From NCBI RefSeq assembly GCF_963664415.1, contig NZ_OY761440.1, positions 1,302,001 through 1,366,000 of the forward strand: DNA of 64,000 nt, in the 5' to 3' direction. How positions within the stretch are numbered: position 1 is the stretch's first letter; every line of letters begins with the position of its first letter. The notes below the pieces were generated by a model. It had not been told where the DNA came from. It did no database searches and saw only the letters and a program-made list of their open reading frames with translations. The stretch is from an uncultured Desulfobacter sp. Lineage in GTDB: Bacteria; Desulfobacterota; Desulfobacteria; Desulfobacterales; Desulfobacteraceae. A program made the position numbers and the translations under genes. Below, piece by piece: positions 1 to 8,365 of the stretch.

Positions 1-1
1 G

Positions 2-1951
2 GTGTTGGGCCATAATTTTTCTTTTCGTAAATTTATCCAGAAACAGATATCGGAAAAAGAAGGGTATCTGGAATATGAATGGAAAAATCCGGGAGAAACC
101 CTGGAACGTCCCAAAGCCCTTTACATGAGTTACTTTGAAGCCTGGGACTGGATCATTTCCGCATCGTCCTATAAATCCGAATTCCTATGGCTCATCGATA
201 TTGAAGATTTCAAAGATAGAATTTTGAATCTCTCCTTTGGTAAGACCGGATATTCTTTTATCCTGAATTCAAAAGGGGATGCCGTGATCCATCCCGAAGT
301 GACCGGTAATGTTTTGGCTTTGAAGGATGCCAACGGATTTTCCTTTGTTAGAGAAATGATGCGGTTAAAAAAAGGATACCTGACATACTGGTGGAAAAAT
401 CCTTCCGAACCATATCCCCGAGAAAAATTTGTAGCGTTTGACTATATACCGGCATTTGACTGGCTTATTGTTTCATCCTCTTATACCAGGGAAGTGTTTT
501 CCTCGTTGAATGACATACAGAAAACATTTCTTGTGATATTAATTCTGGTGGTTTTAATCACGGGAGGGATTACTTTAATCGTAAGCACGACTATTACAAA
601 TCCTTTGCTTAAATTTATCCGTCAGCTTGAAAAAATGGCGCCGGATGACTGGTCATCACGGCTGGCAGATGAAGGAAATGATGAAATTGGCAAACTTTCA
701 GCAAGCTTTAACCGGTTTATGGACCGGATAGGTGCCTATCGCAAAGAGCTGATCTCAGAGATCAAGGTCCGCAAAAAAGCGGAAAATGATCTTCAGCATT
801 TAAAAAACTATCTATCCGATATCATTGATTCAATGCCGTCAATCCTGATTGGGGTGGACAATCACGGCATCATCACCCAATGGAATAAAAAAGCCCAGCA
901 GGCCACCGGAATTTCTTCTGAATCAGCCACAGGGCGTCTTGTTCATGATGTTTTTCCCCAAATGTCAAATCGGATGGAACTGATCCGGCAGGCGATCTCA
1001 GAGCAGCGGGTCACTTCGGAGTCACGGCATACCAGGACACAAAACAATCAAACGTTTTTTGAAGATGTTACCGTATATCCATTGCGAGCCACAGGGGTGA
1101 AAGGGTGTGTGATCAGAATTGATGATGTTACCCAACAGGTGCGCATGGAAGAGATGATGATTCAGTCCGAGAAAATGATGTCCGTAGGCGGCCTTGCCGC
1201 AGGTATGGCCCATGAAATAAACAATCCCCTGGCAGGCATGGTCCAGAATGTGATTGTTATGCAATCAAGGCTGGAAAACCCCGACATGCCGGCAAATCAG
1301 CGTGCCGCCAAGGAACTTGGCATCTCCACAACAGATATCAAACATTTCATGGAAAAAAGAGGGATTCTCCGTATACTTGAAGCCATTCATTCATCCGGGT
1401 TACGTGCTGCAGAAATTGTTAACAGTATGCTCAGCTTTGCAAGACAATCCGATGCCGATGTCTCTTTCCATTACCCGGATCAGCTTATAGATCAAATCCT
1501 TGAACTGGTTGCAACGGATTATGACCTGAAAAAACAATACGATTTTAAATCCATTAAAATTATAAAAGAATATGCTGACAACCTGCCGATGCTGCCTTGC
1601 GAAAGTGCTAAAATTCAACAGGTAATGTTGAACATTCTACGTAATGGTGCACAGGCGATGCAGGAGGCCAATACGGCATCTCCAATGTTTACTATCAGAA
1701 TCTATGCTGAAACAGCCTCTCAAATGATATGCATAGAAATAGAAGATAACGGCCCCGGCATGGATGAAGAAACTCGCTTAAAGGCCTTTGACCCGTTTTT
1801 TACAACAAAACCGGTTGGGATTGGAACCGGATTGGGTCTGTCTGTGTCGTATTTTATCATCACTGAAAATCATAACGGAACAATGGATGTTATTTCCGAA
1901 CCGGGTAAAGGAACAAATTTTATTATTCAACTTCCGATTCAGAGAAATTGA
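2..1951 (+). CDS. Membrane sensor histidine kinase, 5' end outside window
   Basis: The reading frame is open at the window edge, so the true start lies upstream. What remains holds a repeated extracellular Cache-type sensor fold (about residues 1-170, with two similar W-K-N-P-containing segments), one membrane helix (about 176-198), a HAMP linker (about 199-250), a PAS domain (about 275-385), a HisKA domain with the phospho-acceptor in AAGMAHEINNPLAG (His about 404), and a HATPase domain with N-box NILRNGAQAM and G1 box DNGPGM. It should sense a small extracellular ligand and autophosphorylate. No response regulator follows, so its partner is outside the window or distant. A radical SAM gene follows after 55 bp. 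Confidence 0.9.
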   Translation: MLGHNFSFRKFIQKQISEKEGYLEYEWKNPGETLERPKALYMSYFEAWDWIISASSYKSEFLWLIDIEDFKDRILNLSFGKTGYSFILNSKGDAVIHPEVTGNVLALKDANGFSFVREMMRLKKGYLTYWWKNPSEPYPREKFVAFDYIPAFDWLIVSSSYTREVFSSLNDIQKTFLVILILVVLITGGITLIVSTTITNPLLKFIRQLEKMAPDDWSSRLADEGNDEIGKLSASFNRFMDRIGAYRKELISEIKVRKKAENDLQHLKNYLSDIIDSMPSILIGVDNHGIITQWNKKAQQATGISSESATGRLVHDVFPQMSNRMELIRQAISEQRVTSESRHTRTQNNQTFFEDVTVYPLRATGVKGCVIRIDDVTQQVRMEEMMIQSEKMMSVGGLAAGMAHEINNPLAGMVQNVIVMQSRLENPDMPANQRAAKELGISTTDIKHFMEKRGILRILEAIHSSGLRAAEIVNSMLSFARQSDADVSFHYPDQLIDQILELVATDYDLKKQYDFKSIKIIKEYADNLPMLPCESAKIQQVMLNILRNGAQAMQEANTASPMFTIRIYAETASQMICIEIEDNGPGMDEETRLKAFDPFFTTKPVGIGTGLGLSVSYFIITENHNGTMDVISEPGKGTNFIIQLPIQRN

Positions 1952-2006
1952 ATTTTTGAATTATTCCTGATAAGTATAATGGCCTAAATTTTTAAGGGGA
2001 TACACA

Positions 2007-2876
2007 ATGCATTACGAAGGTACGGTTATCAGGCCTCCCAGCGAGGCGAACAGTATACTGCTCCAGGTCACATTGGGCTGCTCCCATAATAAATGTACCT
2101 TTTGCGGGACCTATCGTGGAAAACGGTTCGACATCAAAAAAGATGATGTGATCTTTGAAGACATCGAATTTGCAAGCAAGCACTGCCGTCGGCAGAATCG
2201 TTTGTTTTTGTGTGACGGGGATGCCCTGATTATTCCCATGAGACGCCTGGTCCCCATCCTTGAAAGAATCCGGGACCGGCTGCCTTGGGTGGAGCGGGTC
2301 GGCGTTTATGCCAACACCAAAAGTATCAAGATGAAAACCGATGAAGAGTTGGCCCTGCTGCATAAACTTGGACTCAAGATTGCCTACATGGGTCTTGAAT
2401 CCGGTGATGATAAGGTCCTTGAGGCCATCCGCAAGGGTGCGGACGCGGATAAAATGGTCACCATGGGAAAAAAGTTGAAAAAGGCGGGCATCAAAGTCTC
2501 GGTGACGGTATTGCTTGGACTTGGCGGCCGCAAAGGCTCCTTAAACCATGCCCGGGAAACCGGCAGGGTGCTTACGGCCATGGACCCTGATTTTGTCGGT
2601 GCATTAAGCCTGATGCTTATCCCCGGCACAGCACTGCATGACCAGTATGAAAAAGGCGACTTTCAGCTGCTTGGGCCCGAGGAGATGCTCACCGAGCTTG
2701 GGGCCATGATTGCCGCAACCAACCTGACAGACGGCCTTTTTCATGCCAACCATGCATCCAATTATTTACCCATACGGGCACATCTACCCCGGGACAAAGA
2801 AAAAACCCTTGAACTTATATCCCAGGCCCTGGACGGCAAAGTGCCGTTGAAACCTGAATATATGAGAGCGTTATAG
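2007..2876 (+). CDS. Radical SAM protein, HemN/Elp3-like superfamily
   Basis: A 289-residue cytoplasmic protein with a radical SAM core. The cluster motif near the N-terminus reads GCSHNKCTFC, which spaces the cysteines C-x4-C-x2-C instead of the usual C-x3-C-x2-C. A downstream YMGLESGDD segment fits the conserved strand that contacts SAM in HemN-like enzymes. An AAGGGG ribosome site lies 9 bp before the ATG. There is no extra cobalamin or SPASM domain and no diagnostic partner, so the substrate is unknown. Family assignment is firm; the function is not assigned. Confidence 0.8.
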   Translation: MHYEGTVIRPPSEANSILLQVTLGCSHNKCTFCGTYRGKRFDIKKDDVIFEDIEFASKHCRRQNRLFLCDGDALIIPMRRLVPILERIRDRLPWVERVGVYANTKSIKMKTDEELALLHKLGLKIAYMGLESGDDKVLEAIRKGADADKMVTMGKKLKKAGIKVSVTVLLGLGGRKGSLNHARETGRVLTAMDPDFVGALSLMLIPGTALHDQYEKGDFQLLGPEEMLTELGAMIAATNLTDGLFHANHASNYLPIRAHLPRDKEKTLELISQALDGKVPLKPEYMRAL

Positions 2877-2998
2877 CAGCCACGGGCTGACCTGGGCTAT
2901 CGACATTCAGGCTCAGCCCATAACGAAACTTGAAAGATCTGTGTGCGTTGCACAGACTTTCTTATAAAATTTTTAAACCTTTTACAGGAGAGATATCC

Positions 2999-5002
2999 AT
3001 GGCTGATGCCGAAAACAACAACCAAGACCAGCTTACCGTCAACACCATCCGTGCCCTGTGCATGGACATGGTCCAGAAGGCCAACTCCGGGCATCCCGGA
3101 GCACCTATGGGGCTGGCACCTGCCGCTTATGTGATTTTCAAACACTTTTTAAAACAAAATCCGGCCAATCCGTCCTGGGTGGACCGGGACCGTTTTGTTT
3201 TGTCCGGCGGACATGCATCTTCTTTGTTGTACTCTCTTTTATATCTGTTTGGCTATGGGTTGACCCTGGATGATTTGAAAAATTTCAGACAGTGGGGATC
3301 CAAGACTCCTGGGCATCCCGAGTATGGTGATACCGCAGGCGTGGAAACCACCACCGGCCCCTTGGGACAGGGCGTAGCCAATGCCGTGGGCATGGCCATT
3401 GCCGAACGTCATATGGCGGACCGGTTCAACAAGGATGACCAATGCGTAATTGATCATTACACCTATGCCATCTGCGGCGACGGGGATCTCATGGAAGGGG
3501 TGGCGCTTGAAGCCGTTTCCCTGGCTGGCCATCTGGGGCTTGGACGCTTGATCCTCATCTATGATGACAATGAAATCACCATCGAAGGCAAAACCAGCAT
3601 CACATTCACCGAAAATACCCGTGCGAAATTCGATGCCATGAACTGGCATGTGGTTGAGGTGGCGGACGGCAATGACCTTAATGCCATTGAAAAAGCGATC
3701 CAGTCCGCTAAGGATGCCGTTTCTAGGCCCTCGTTGATAAAAGTCAGTACGCACATCGCCTACGGCAGCCCCAGCAAACAGGATTCACCGGATGCCCACG
3801 GCTCCCCCCTGGGTGAAGAAGAGATTAAAGTGGTGAAAAAATTCTACGGCCTGCCCGAAGATAAGGATTTTTATGTGCCTGATGACGTGCTGGAAAATAC
3901 GCGCAAGGCACTGGCATATGGGGAGCAGTATGAGAAAACCTGGCAGGAGGAGTTCACAACATTTAAGAACCTGTACCCCGAAGACGCCAATCTGTTTGTG
4001 GATGCCATCACAGGATTTTTAACTAAAGGATGGGATAAGGATATTCCTGTGTTCAAGTCCGAGGACGGACCTGTGGCCACCCGGGCGGCGTCCGGCCAGG
4101 TGCTCAACAGCATCGCACCGAATCTGCCGGCTTTGATGGGCGGATCTGCCGACCTTGCACCGTCCAACAAAACCTACATGACCTGTGCCGAGGAGTTCCA
4201 GAAAGAAGCATGGTCCGGCAGAAACATTCGCTTTGGTGTCCGGGAACACGCCATGGGCGCCATCATGAGCGGCATGTACCTGCACGGCGGGGTCCGGCCT
4301 TTTGGCGGTACCTTCCTGGTTTTTGCCGATTACATGCGGCCGGCCATCCGGGTGGCATCCCTGATGCGTCTGCCCATCATCTATGTGTTTACCCATGACT
4401 CCGTGGCTGTGGGCGAAGACGGCCCCACTCATCAGCCGGTGGAGCATGTGGCAGCCTTGCGGGCTATCCCGGGCCTGACCGTAATCCGTCCGGCGGATGC
4501 CAATGAAACGGCCCTGGCCTGGAAAAAGGCTTTAGGCACCCTGAACAGCCCCACGGCACTGATTCTTTCCCGGCAGAAACTGCCCACCCTGGATCTGTCC
4601 AACTCAGACGGAGATATGATATGGGGTGGATATACGGTAAGAAGCGCGGGCAAAACCCCTGATATGCTGATCATTGCAACGGGTTCGGAGGTTCACATCA
4701 GCGTGGCCGCTGCAGATATTTTGGAAAAAGAGCACAACATTAAAGCATCTGTTGTCTCTCTGCTCTCCTGGGAACTGTTTGAAAAGGCGCCTGAGGCATA
4801 TAAAGAGAGAATTTTCCCTGCCGCTGTTACCAAACGGCTGACCGTCGAAGCCGGTATTTCCATGGGGTGGGAAAAGTATGCTGGCACCCAGGGCAAAAGC
4901 ATCAGTATTGAACGGTTTGGTGCATCTGCCCCTGGTGGTACGGTACTCAAAGAGTTTGGTTTTTCCGTGGAAAACATCGTAAAAACCGCCTTAGAAATGT
5001 AA
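2999..5002 (+). CDS. tkt: Transketolase
   Basis: Transfers two-carbon ketol units between sugar phosphates in the non-oxidative pentose phosphate pathway, using thiamine diphosphate. The 667-residue product has the full three-domain layout: N-terminal TPP-binding domain with GDGDLMEGVALEA (about residues 159-171), a pyrimidine-binding domain with FGVREHAMGAIMSGM and the D-S-V-A-V-G-E-D-G-P-T-H loop, and a C-terminal domain. The start at 2999 is chosen because AGGAGA sits 7-12 bp upstream; an earlier in-frame ATG at 2930 lacks a good ribosome site. The gene is probably monocistronic. Confidence 0.96.
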   Translation: MADAENNNQDQLTVNTIRALCMDMVQKANSGHPGAPMGLAPAAYVIFKHFLKQNPANPSWVDRDRFVLSGGHASSLLYSLLYLFGYGLTLDDLKNFRQWGSKTPGHPEYGDTAGVETTTGPLGQGVANAVGMAIAERHMADRFNKDDQCVIDHYTYAICGDGDLMEGVALEAVSLAGHLGLGRLILIYDDNEITIEGKTSITFTENTRAKFDAMNWHVVEVADGNDLNAIEKAIQSAKDAVSRPSLIKVSTHIAYGSPSKQDSPDAHGSPLGEEEIKVVKKFYGLPEDKDFYVPDDVLENTRKALAYGEQYEKTWQEEFTTFKNLYPEDANLFVDAITGFLTKGWDKDIPVFKSEDGPVATRAASGQVLNSIAPNLPALMGGSADLAPSNKTYMTCAEEFQKEAWSGRNIRFGVREHAMGAIMSGMYLHGGVRPFGGTFLVFADYMRPAIRVASLMRLPIIYVFTHDSVAVGEDGPTHQPVEHVAALRAIPGLTVIRPADANETALAWKKALGTLNSPTALILSRQKLPTLDLSNSDGDMIWGGYTVRSAGKTPDMLIIATGSEVHISVAAADILEKEHNIKASVVSLLSWELFEKAPEAYKERIFPAAVTKRLTVEAGISMGWEKYAGTQGKSISIERFGASAPGGTVLKEFGFSVENIVKTALEM

Positions 5003-5007
5003 ATCAA

Positions 5008-5138
5008 TGTTTGAACGAAAAGTCACCCACCTGCGGCGTTGCAGAAAAATTTGCAATCCTCACAACCGCTATGTTGCTCCGGTTACAAATTTTTCTGCGC
5101 CTTGCATCTGGGCAACTTTTCGTCCAAACTCGGGGATC
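5008..5138. repeat. Imperfect palindromic repeat, MITE-like family
   Basis: An imperfect palindrome between tkt and yjbQ. The left end TTTGAACGAAAAG pairs with the right end CTTTTCGTCCAAA, and an inner pair GCAGAAAAATTTGCAA / TTACAAATTTTTCTGC flanks the centre. Read on the minus strand, its middle (CAAGGCGCAGAAAAATTTG, then AACCGGAGCAACATAG) aligns with the middle of the element at 37509-37653, so the two belong to one family. No target duplication is visible here, which suggests an older copy. Confidence 0.65.
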
Positions 5139-5183
5139 GTATAGGTATCAGCAAAAGCGAATCAGGGGGGATTAAATAGACAG

Positions 5184-5576
5184 ATGCAGTTTTCAATTAA
5201 AACCGGGGCCAGGACTCAGATGATGGACATTACCGCCCAGGTCCGGGACATTGTCCGGCAGTCCGGCATAAGTAACGGCCTTGTGCATGTGTTTTCCATG
5301 CACACCACAGGGGCTGTGACCATTAATGAAAATGCGGATCCGGCGGTACCTGTGGATATTTTATCCTGCATCAACAAGGTGATTCCCTTTGATGACAACT
5401 TTACACATATGGAAGGCAATTCAGCGGCCCATATAAAGGTCAGCCTGTTCGGCCCATCTGAAACCGTTGCCCTTGAAAATGGAAATTTGGTTCTGGGGAC
5501 CTGGCAAAGTCTTTTTTTCTGCGAGTTTGACGGGCCCAGAACCCGAAAAGTCAACGTGACAATTATTGGCGCATAA
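5184..5576 (+). CDS. yjbQ: YjbQ family protein (UPF0047)
   Basis: A 130-residue single-domain protein of the YjbQ/UPF0047 family. Members have weak thiamine-phosphate synthase activity in vitro, and their physiological role is unsettled. Recognisable segments are HVFSMHTTGAVTINENADP near residues 32-50, FTHMEGNSAAHIKVSLFG in the middle, and GTWQSLFFCEFDGPR near the C-terminus. These carry the conserved His/Glu/Asn residues of the family fold. An AGGGGGG ribosome site precedes the ATG. It is followed by an intrinsic terminator, so it is probably transcribed alone. Confidence 0.88.
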   Translation: MQFSIKTGARTQMMDITAQVRDIVRQSGISNGLVHVFSMHTTGAVTINENADPAVPVDILSCINKVIPFDDNFTHMEGNSAAHIKVSLFGPSETVALENGNLVLGTWQSLFFCEFDGPRTRKVNVTIIGA

Positions 5577-5621
5577 CGCCGTTTTGACAATCTTGGTAAG
5601 ACTTTCAGCAAAGGATTTCGA

Positions 5622-5657
5622 TTAAGGGGGTAAAAAGTAGATTTGCCCCCTTTTTTA
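5622..5657 (+). terminator. Intrinsic terminator after yjbQ
   Basis: AAGGGGG and CCCCCTT arms enclose a short A-rich loop and are followed by a run of six T. The hairpin ends only about five bases before the ATG of the CooA-like gene at 5662, which leaves that gene without a visible Shine-Dalgarno site. Confidence 0.75.
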
Positions 5658-5661
5658 AATA

Positions 5662-6315
5662 ATGAAATTATTGGAAGAAAATCTTCTGGCCCATCTTCAG
5701 CGTCCGGAATTTGCTGACTTATATGCTGCACTGAAAAAACGCAACTATCCCAAAGGGGATTTTATTTGTCGTCCCGAAAGCGGTGAAAATCGGATTTTTA
5801 TCGTGGCCAAGGGGCGAGCCCGGGTATATCTGGGATATGAAGATAAAGAATTTAATATCGGCATTCTTTCCAAAGGTGATATCTACTCCGCACACACGCG
5901 TGCGTTTGTGCAGGCACTGGATGAGATTGATGTTTTAAGCGCAGATACTGAAACATTCAGGCAAAAAATGCTGGATGATCCGGAAGTGGCAAAAGCCATG
6001 ATCGGCATACTGGGTAGTATGCTGAAAAACTCATTTACCATTATTGAGAACCTGATCTTCAAAGATGTCAACAGCCGCCTGGTCGGGCTTTTGGTAAACG
6101 AGGCCCAAAAATACGGCATACCAGGTGCAGACGGGGGCATCATCATTAAAATCGATCTTTCTGTTGAACAGATCGCCTTTCTTGTGGGGTCCACACGGCA
6201 AACGGTATCCACCTTTTTAAATCAACTGTCCCGGCAGAAAGTGATCAGGAAATTGGGGCGGGGCAAGTTTTTTATTGCAGATCTTGCCCTCCTGAAAACC
6301 TTAGAAGCCTCTTGA
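5662..6315 (+). CDS. CooA-like CRP/FNR-family regulator, probable haem gas sensor
   Basis: A 217-residue CRP-fold activator: cyclic-nucleotide-type sensor domain, long dimerisation helix, and C-terminal winged helix with VEQIAFLVGSTRQTVS. Compared from memory with the CO sensor CooA of Rhodospirillum rubrum, similarity runs end to end, including GRARVYL, TFRQKM, IENLIF and LGRGKFFI. In GDIYSAHTR, His78 falls where CooA has its haem ligand His77, while CooA Cys75 is Ser here. The N-terminal Pro ligand of CooA is not present. FNR-type cluster cysteines are absent. It lies head-on to a CO-dehydrogenase-like gene whose promoter carries a matching palindrome. A haem CO or redox sensor is the best inference; other CRP-family roles remain possible. 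Confidence 0.72.
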   Translation: MKLLEENLLAHLQRPEFADLYAALKKRNYPKGDFICRPESGENRIFIVAKGRARVYLGYEDKEFNIGILSKGDIYSAHTRAFVQALDEIDVLSADTETFRQKMLDDPEVAKAMIGILGSMLKNSFTIIENLIFKDVNSRLVGLLVNEAQKYGIPGADGGIIIKIDLSVEQIAFLVGSTRQTVSTFLNQLSRQKVIRKLGRGKFFIADLALLKTLEAS

Positions 6316-6360
6316 TCTGTAAAATGAAAAGCGTCGATATGCCCAATTGCCCATAGCTGT

Positions 6361-6406
6361 TTATATGAAAGTATTAATAAGTTGTTGAATTACTTTCATA
6401 TTTTGT
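6361..6406 (+). terminator. Probable intrinsic terminator between convergent genes
   Basis: Arms TATGAAAGTA and TACTTTCATA enclose a loop of about 17 bases and are followed by TTTTGTTGT. It lies between the stops of the CooA-like gene and the convergent CO-dehydrogenase-like gene and probably serves the plus-strand transcript. Confidence 0.6.
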
Positions 6407-6454
6407 TGTGTGGCGAGTCTGGGTGCTGATAGACTATGTCGGCCCATGGCCGTT

Positions 6455-7090
6455 TTATGAAAAGGGTGAAAAAGCACCGCTGCAGCGATCACACCAATTC
6501 AGGGCCAGTCGTTTTTCGTGTATCTGCGCATTAATCAAGTCTGCTGTATATGTAGGGCTCTTTTCCATAGTAAAAATATTTCCCAGCCGTCCTGTCTGTT
6601 CTTGAGACGCATCCGGGACAACCTTCGCCATAGGTAAATCCAATATTTTTACGTCGGCGCGTTGGGCTACTTCATTATAAAAATCAACAATTTCAGGTTC
6701 ATCTATCCGGCCAATATGCAAAACCGGTTGTACGCCAATGAAACCGCAAAATTCAGAGAGGCCGTCCTCTGCATATTGAAAAAGATCCGGATCTATCATC
6801 CCCAACGGTCCGTTTTCTACTGTTTTGAACCCTGATATTGTTATCAGGAGGTCATGCTGGATCAATTCCCGGATTAATTGGATATACTCAGAATCGTCTC
6901 TGTGTCGATGGTCTGGGGTGTCGATGATGATGTCGACTACGCCCCGAACCCTGCCAAGTTTTAACGATTTGAAAAATAAATCCAGGGATTGGCTCAGGTT
7001 GGCCCAGGCATTTTGATTCAATGATGCGGAAAGTATTGATTTTTCTATGATGTCAGATGATTGCACTGACTGCTGTATTTCTTTGTTCAT
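6455..7090 (-). CDS. CO-dehydrogenase-like domain protein lacking cluster cysteines
   Basis: A 211-residue soluble protein. Its middle and C-terminal parts (GVVDIIIDTPD, IRELIQHDLLITISGF, FQYAEDGLSEFCGFIG, QPVLHIGRIDEPE, ILDLPMAKVVPDAS) follow, in order, the C-terminal half of CooS-type Ni-CO dehydrogenase / hybrid-cluster proteins. Where CooS has cysteine ligands (V-G-C-N-N-P, T-G-C-S-A, H-M-G-S-C-V-D-N-S) this protein has I-D-T-P-D, S-G-F-K-T and H-I-G-R-I-D-E-P, so it cannot build a normal C-cluster. The start at 7090 is set by CCGGAGGAAAACC before the ATG. Likely a regulatory, chaperone-like or decoy paralogue; the role is unknown. Homology is judged by eye. Confidence 0.6.
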   Translation of the reverse strand: MNKEIQQSVQSSDIIEKSILSASLNQNAWANLSQSLDLFFKSLKLGRVRGVVDIIIDTPDHRHRDDSEYIQLIRELIQHDLLITISGFKTVENGPLGMIDPDLFQYAEDGLSEFCGFIGVQPVLHIGRIDEPEIVDFYNEVAQRADVKILDLPMAKVVPDASQEQTGRLGNIFTMEKSPTYTADLINAQIHEKRLALNWCDRCSGAFSPFS

Positions 7091-7139
7091 GGTTTTCCTC
7101 CGGGGTTTCCGATGCACTGCGTTTATTTGCATGTATCAA

Positions 7140-7180
7140 AATATAATTGAAAAATCCATCTGTCTGTCAGCTGCCTGACA
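7140..7180 (-). promoter_or_regulatory. CRP/CooA-type operator and class II promoter
   Basis: TGTCAGCTGCCTGACA at 7165-7180 is an inverted repeat (TGTCAG-N4-CTGACA) of the CRP/CooA type; known CooA sites follow TGTCA-N6-CGACA. On the minus strand a -10-like TATATT lies at 7145-7140. The operator centre is 30 bp upstream of the -10 centre, which places it near -41, the position of class II activator sites. The start codon of the CO-dehydrogenase-like gene follows about 50 bp later. The neighbouring CooA-like regulator is the obvious candidate to bind here. Confidence 0.6.
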
Positions 7181-7206
7181 AAAATAAAAAACCGGCTATT
7201 TGCCGG
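7181..7206 (-). terminator. Intrinsic terminator of the diguanylate cyclase gene
   Basis: On the minus strand CCGGC-AAATA-GCCGG is followed by TTTTTTATTTTT, a compact Rho-independent terminator about 50 bases after the cyclase stop codon. Confidence 0.8.
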
Positions 7207-7252
7207 AAATACGATTAAGTTTACGGGTGATTAAATTTTAAAGACGTATTGC

Positions 7253-8365
7253 CTAAGCATTGTCTTTTACAAGTATGACAGTTACCTGATTTTTTCCCCG
7301 TTCTTTGCTTTTGTAGCAGGCGGAATCGGCAGTGTGCAATAGTTGTGAATACTTCACCTTGTTATTGTGGTGAAAGGCGATGCCGATACTTGCACTCAGG
7401 CCGGCATAATTATGTTTCCCAGGAAAGGACATTTCTTGGATTCTTTGAAGGATATTGTCAGCAATTTTTTTAGCTTCGTTAACATCGTCCAGGAAAAGAA
7501 ATGTTACGAATTCATCTCCACCTATGCGGGCTACAGGATCATCTGACCTGAGCGCTTTTACCATAATATCCGCCACCTGTTTCAACGCCCGGTCTCCTGC
7601 CTGATGCCCCAGGGTGTCGTTTAAGGGTTTGAAGTTATCAAGATCAAGGAATAGAATGGCAACACCATGATGGGTCAAAGGTGTATTCAGTGCAAAAAGA
7701 TTTTCAAATTCAGTCCGGTTCAGTAAATCTACAAGAAGATCATGAGTGGCTCGGTAATGCATGCTATAGGTCAGCTTAAAATTGCTAAGAAGCGCTTTGT
7801 TGTTGTTCTGACCGGCTTTTCCCATTACCAATACATAGAGTATAAACATAATGGAAAGGGCAATGTATGTGGTTCCGCCATGGAATATTAATTTTGTGAT
7901 TGCCAATAAACATGAGGATAGCATAAACAGCAGGAATGTCGGTAAATCAACCGCATGGGTCCCAGACGCGGCTGCACTCAAACCGGCAACAGAAAGACAG
8001 AATAATTGTTGATATTCGGCAGGGAAATCGTCAAAAAATAACCACATGGCTATGCCATTTAAAATTCCGGAACTAAGTGTCATTAGACGATAACTATTGA
8101 GCCAGAACTTGGGTGGCAATTTGTCTTTTTTTTGCTTATATCCAAACCAAACCGCCAATCTTAAGACAAAAATCAAAATTCCTGCAATCGACCAGCATAA
8201 TAATGATAGTGAATAGATTTGAGTCCATAGAAGCCAAGAAAGAACCACAAATACTGCAAAACTGCCAATTACAGAGCTTGGTGCATTATCATACAAAGAC
8301 TCCAGTGTTTTTTCAATAATCCATTGTTTATATTCCAGGCTGTGATATAAATGCTTTTTTCTCAT
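7253..8365 (-). CDS. Membrane-bound diguanylate cyclase (GGDEF)
   Basis: Makes cyclic di-GMP from two GTP. The 370-residue protein has several hydrophobic helices in the N-terminal half (about residues 30-190), forming an uncharacterised membrane sensor. A C-terminal GGDEF domain follows, with active site RIGGDEF near residue 280. An RSDD inhibitory site lies five residues upstream of GGDEF, so product feedback inhibition is expected. The substrate-side segment FLDLDNFKPLNDTLGHQAGD is intact, so the enzyme should be active. There is no EAL domain. It stands alone, with its own terminator. Confidence 0.93.
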   Translation of the reverse strand: MRKKHLYHSLEYKQWIIEKTLESLYDNAPSSVIGSFAVFVVLSWLLWTQIYSLSLLCWSIAGILIFVLRLAVWFGYKQKKDKLPPKFWLNSYRLMTLSSGILNGIAMWLFFDDFPAEYQQLFCLSVAGLSAAASGTHAVDLPTFLLFMLSSCLLAITKLIFHGGTTYIALSIMFILYVLVMGKAGQNNNKALLSNFKLTYSMHYRATHDLLVDLLNRTEFENLFALNTPLTHHGVAILFLDLDNFKPLNDTLGHQAGDRALKQVADIMVKALRSDDPVARIGGDEFVTFLFLDDVNEAKKIADNILQRIQEMSFPGKHNYAGLSASIGIAFHHNNKVKYSQLLHTADSACYKSKERGKNQVTVILVKDNA

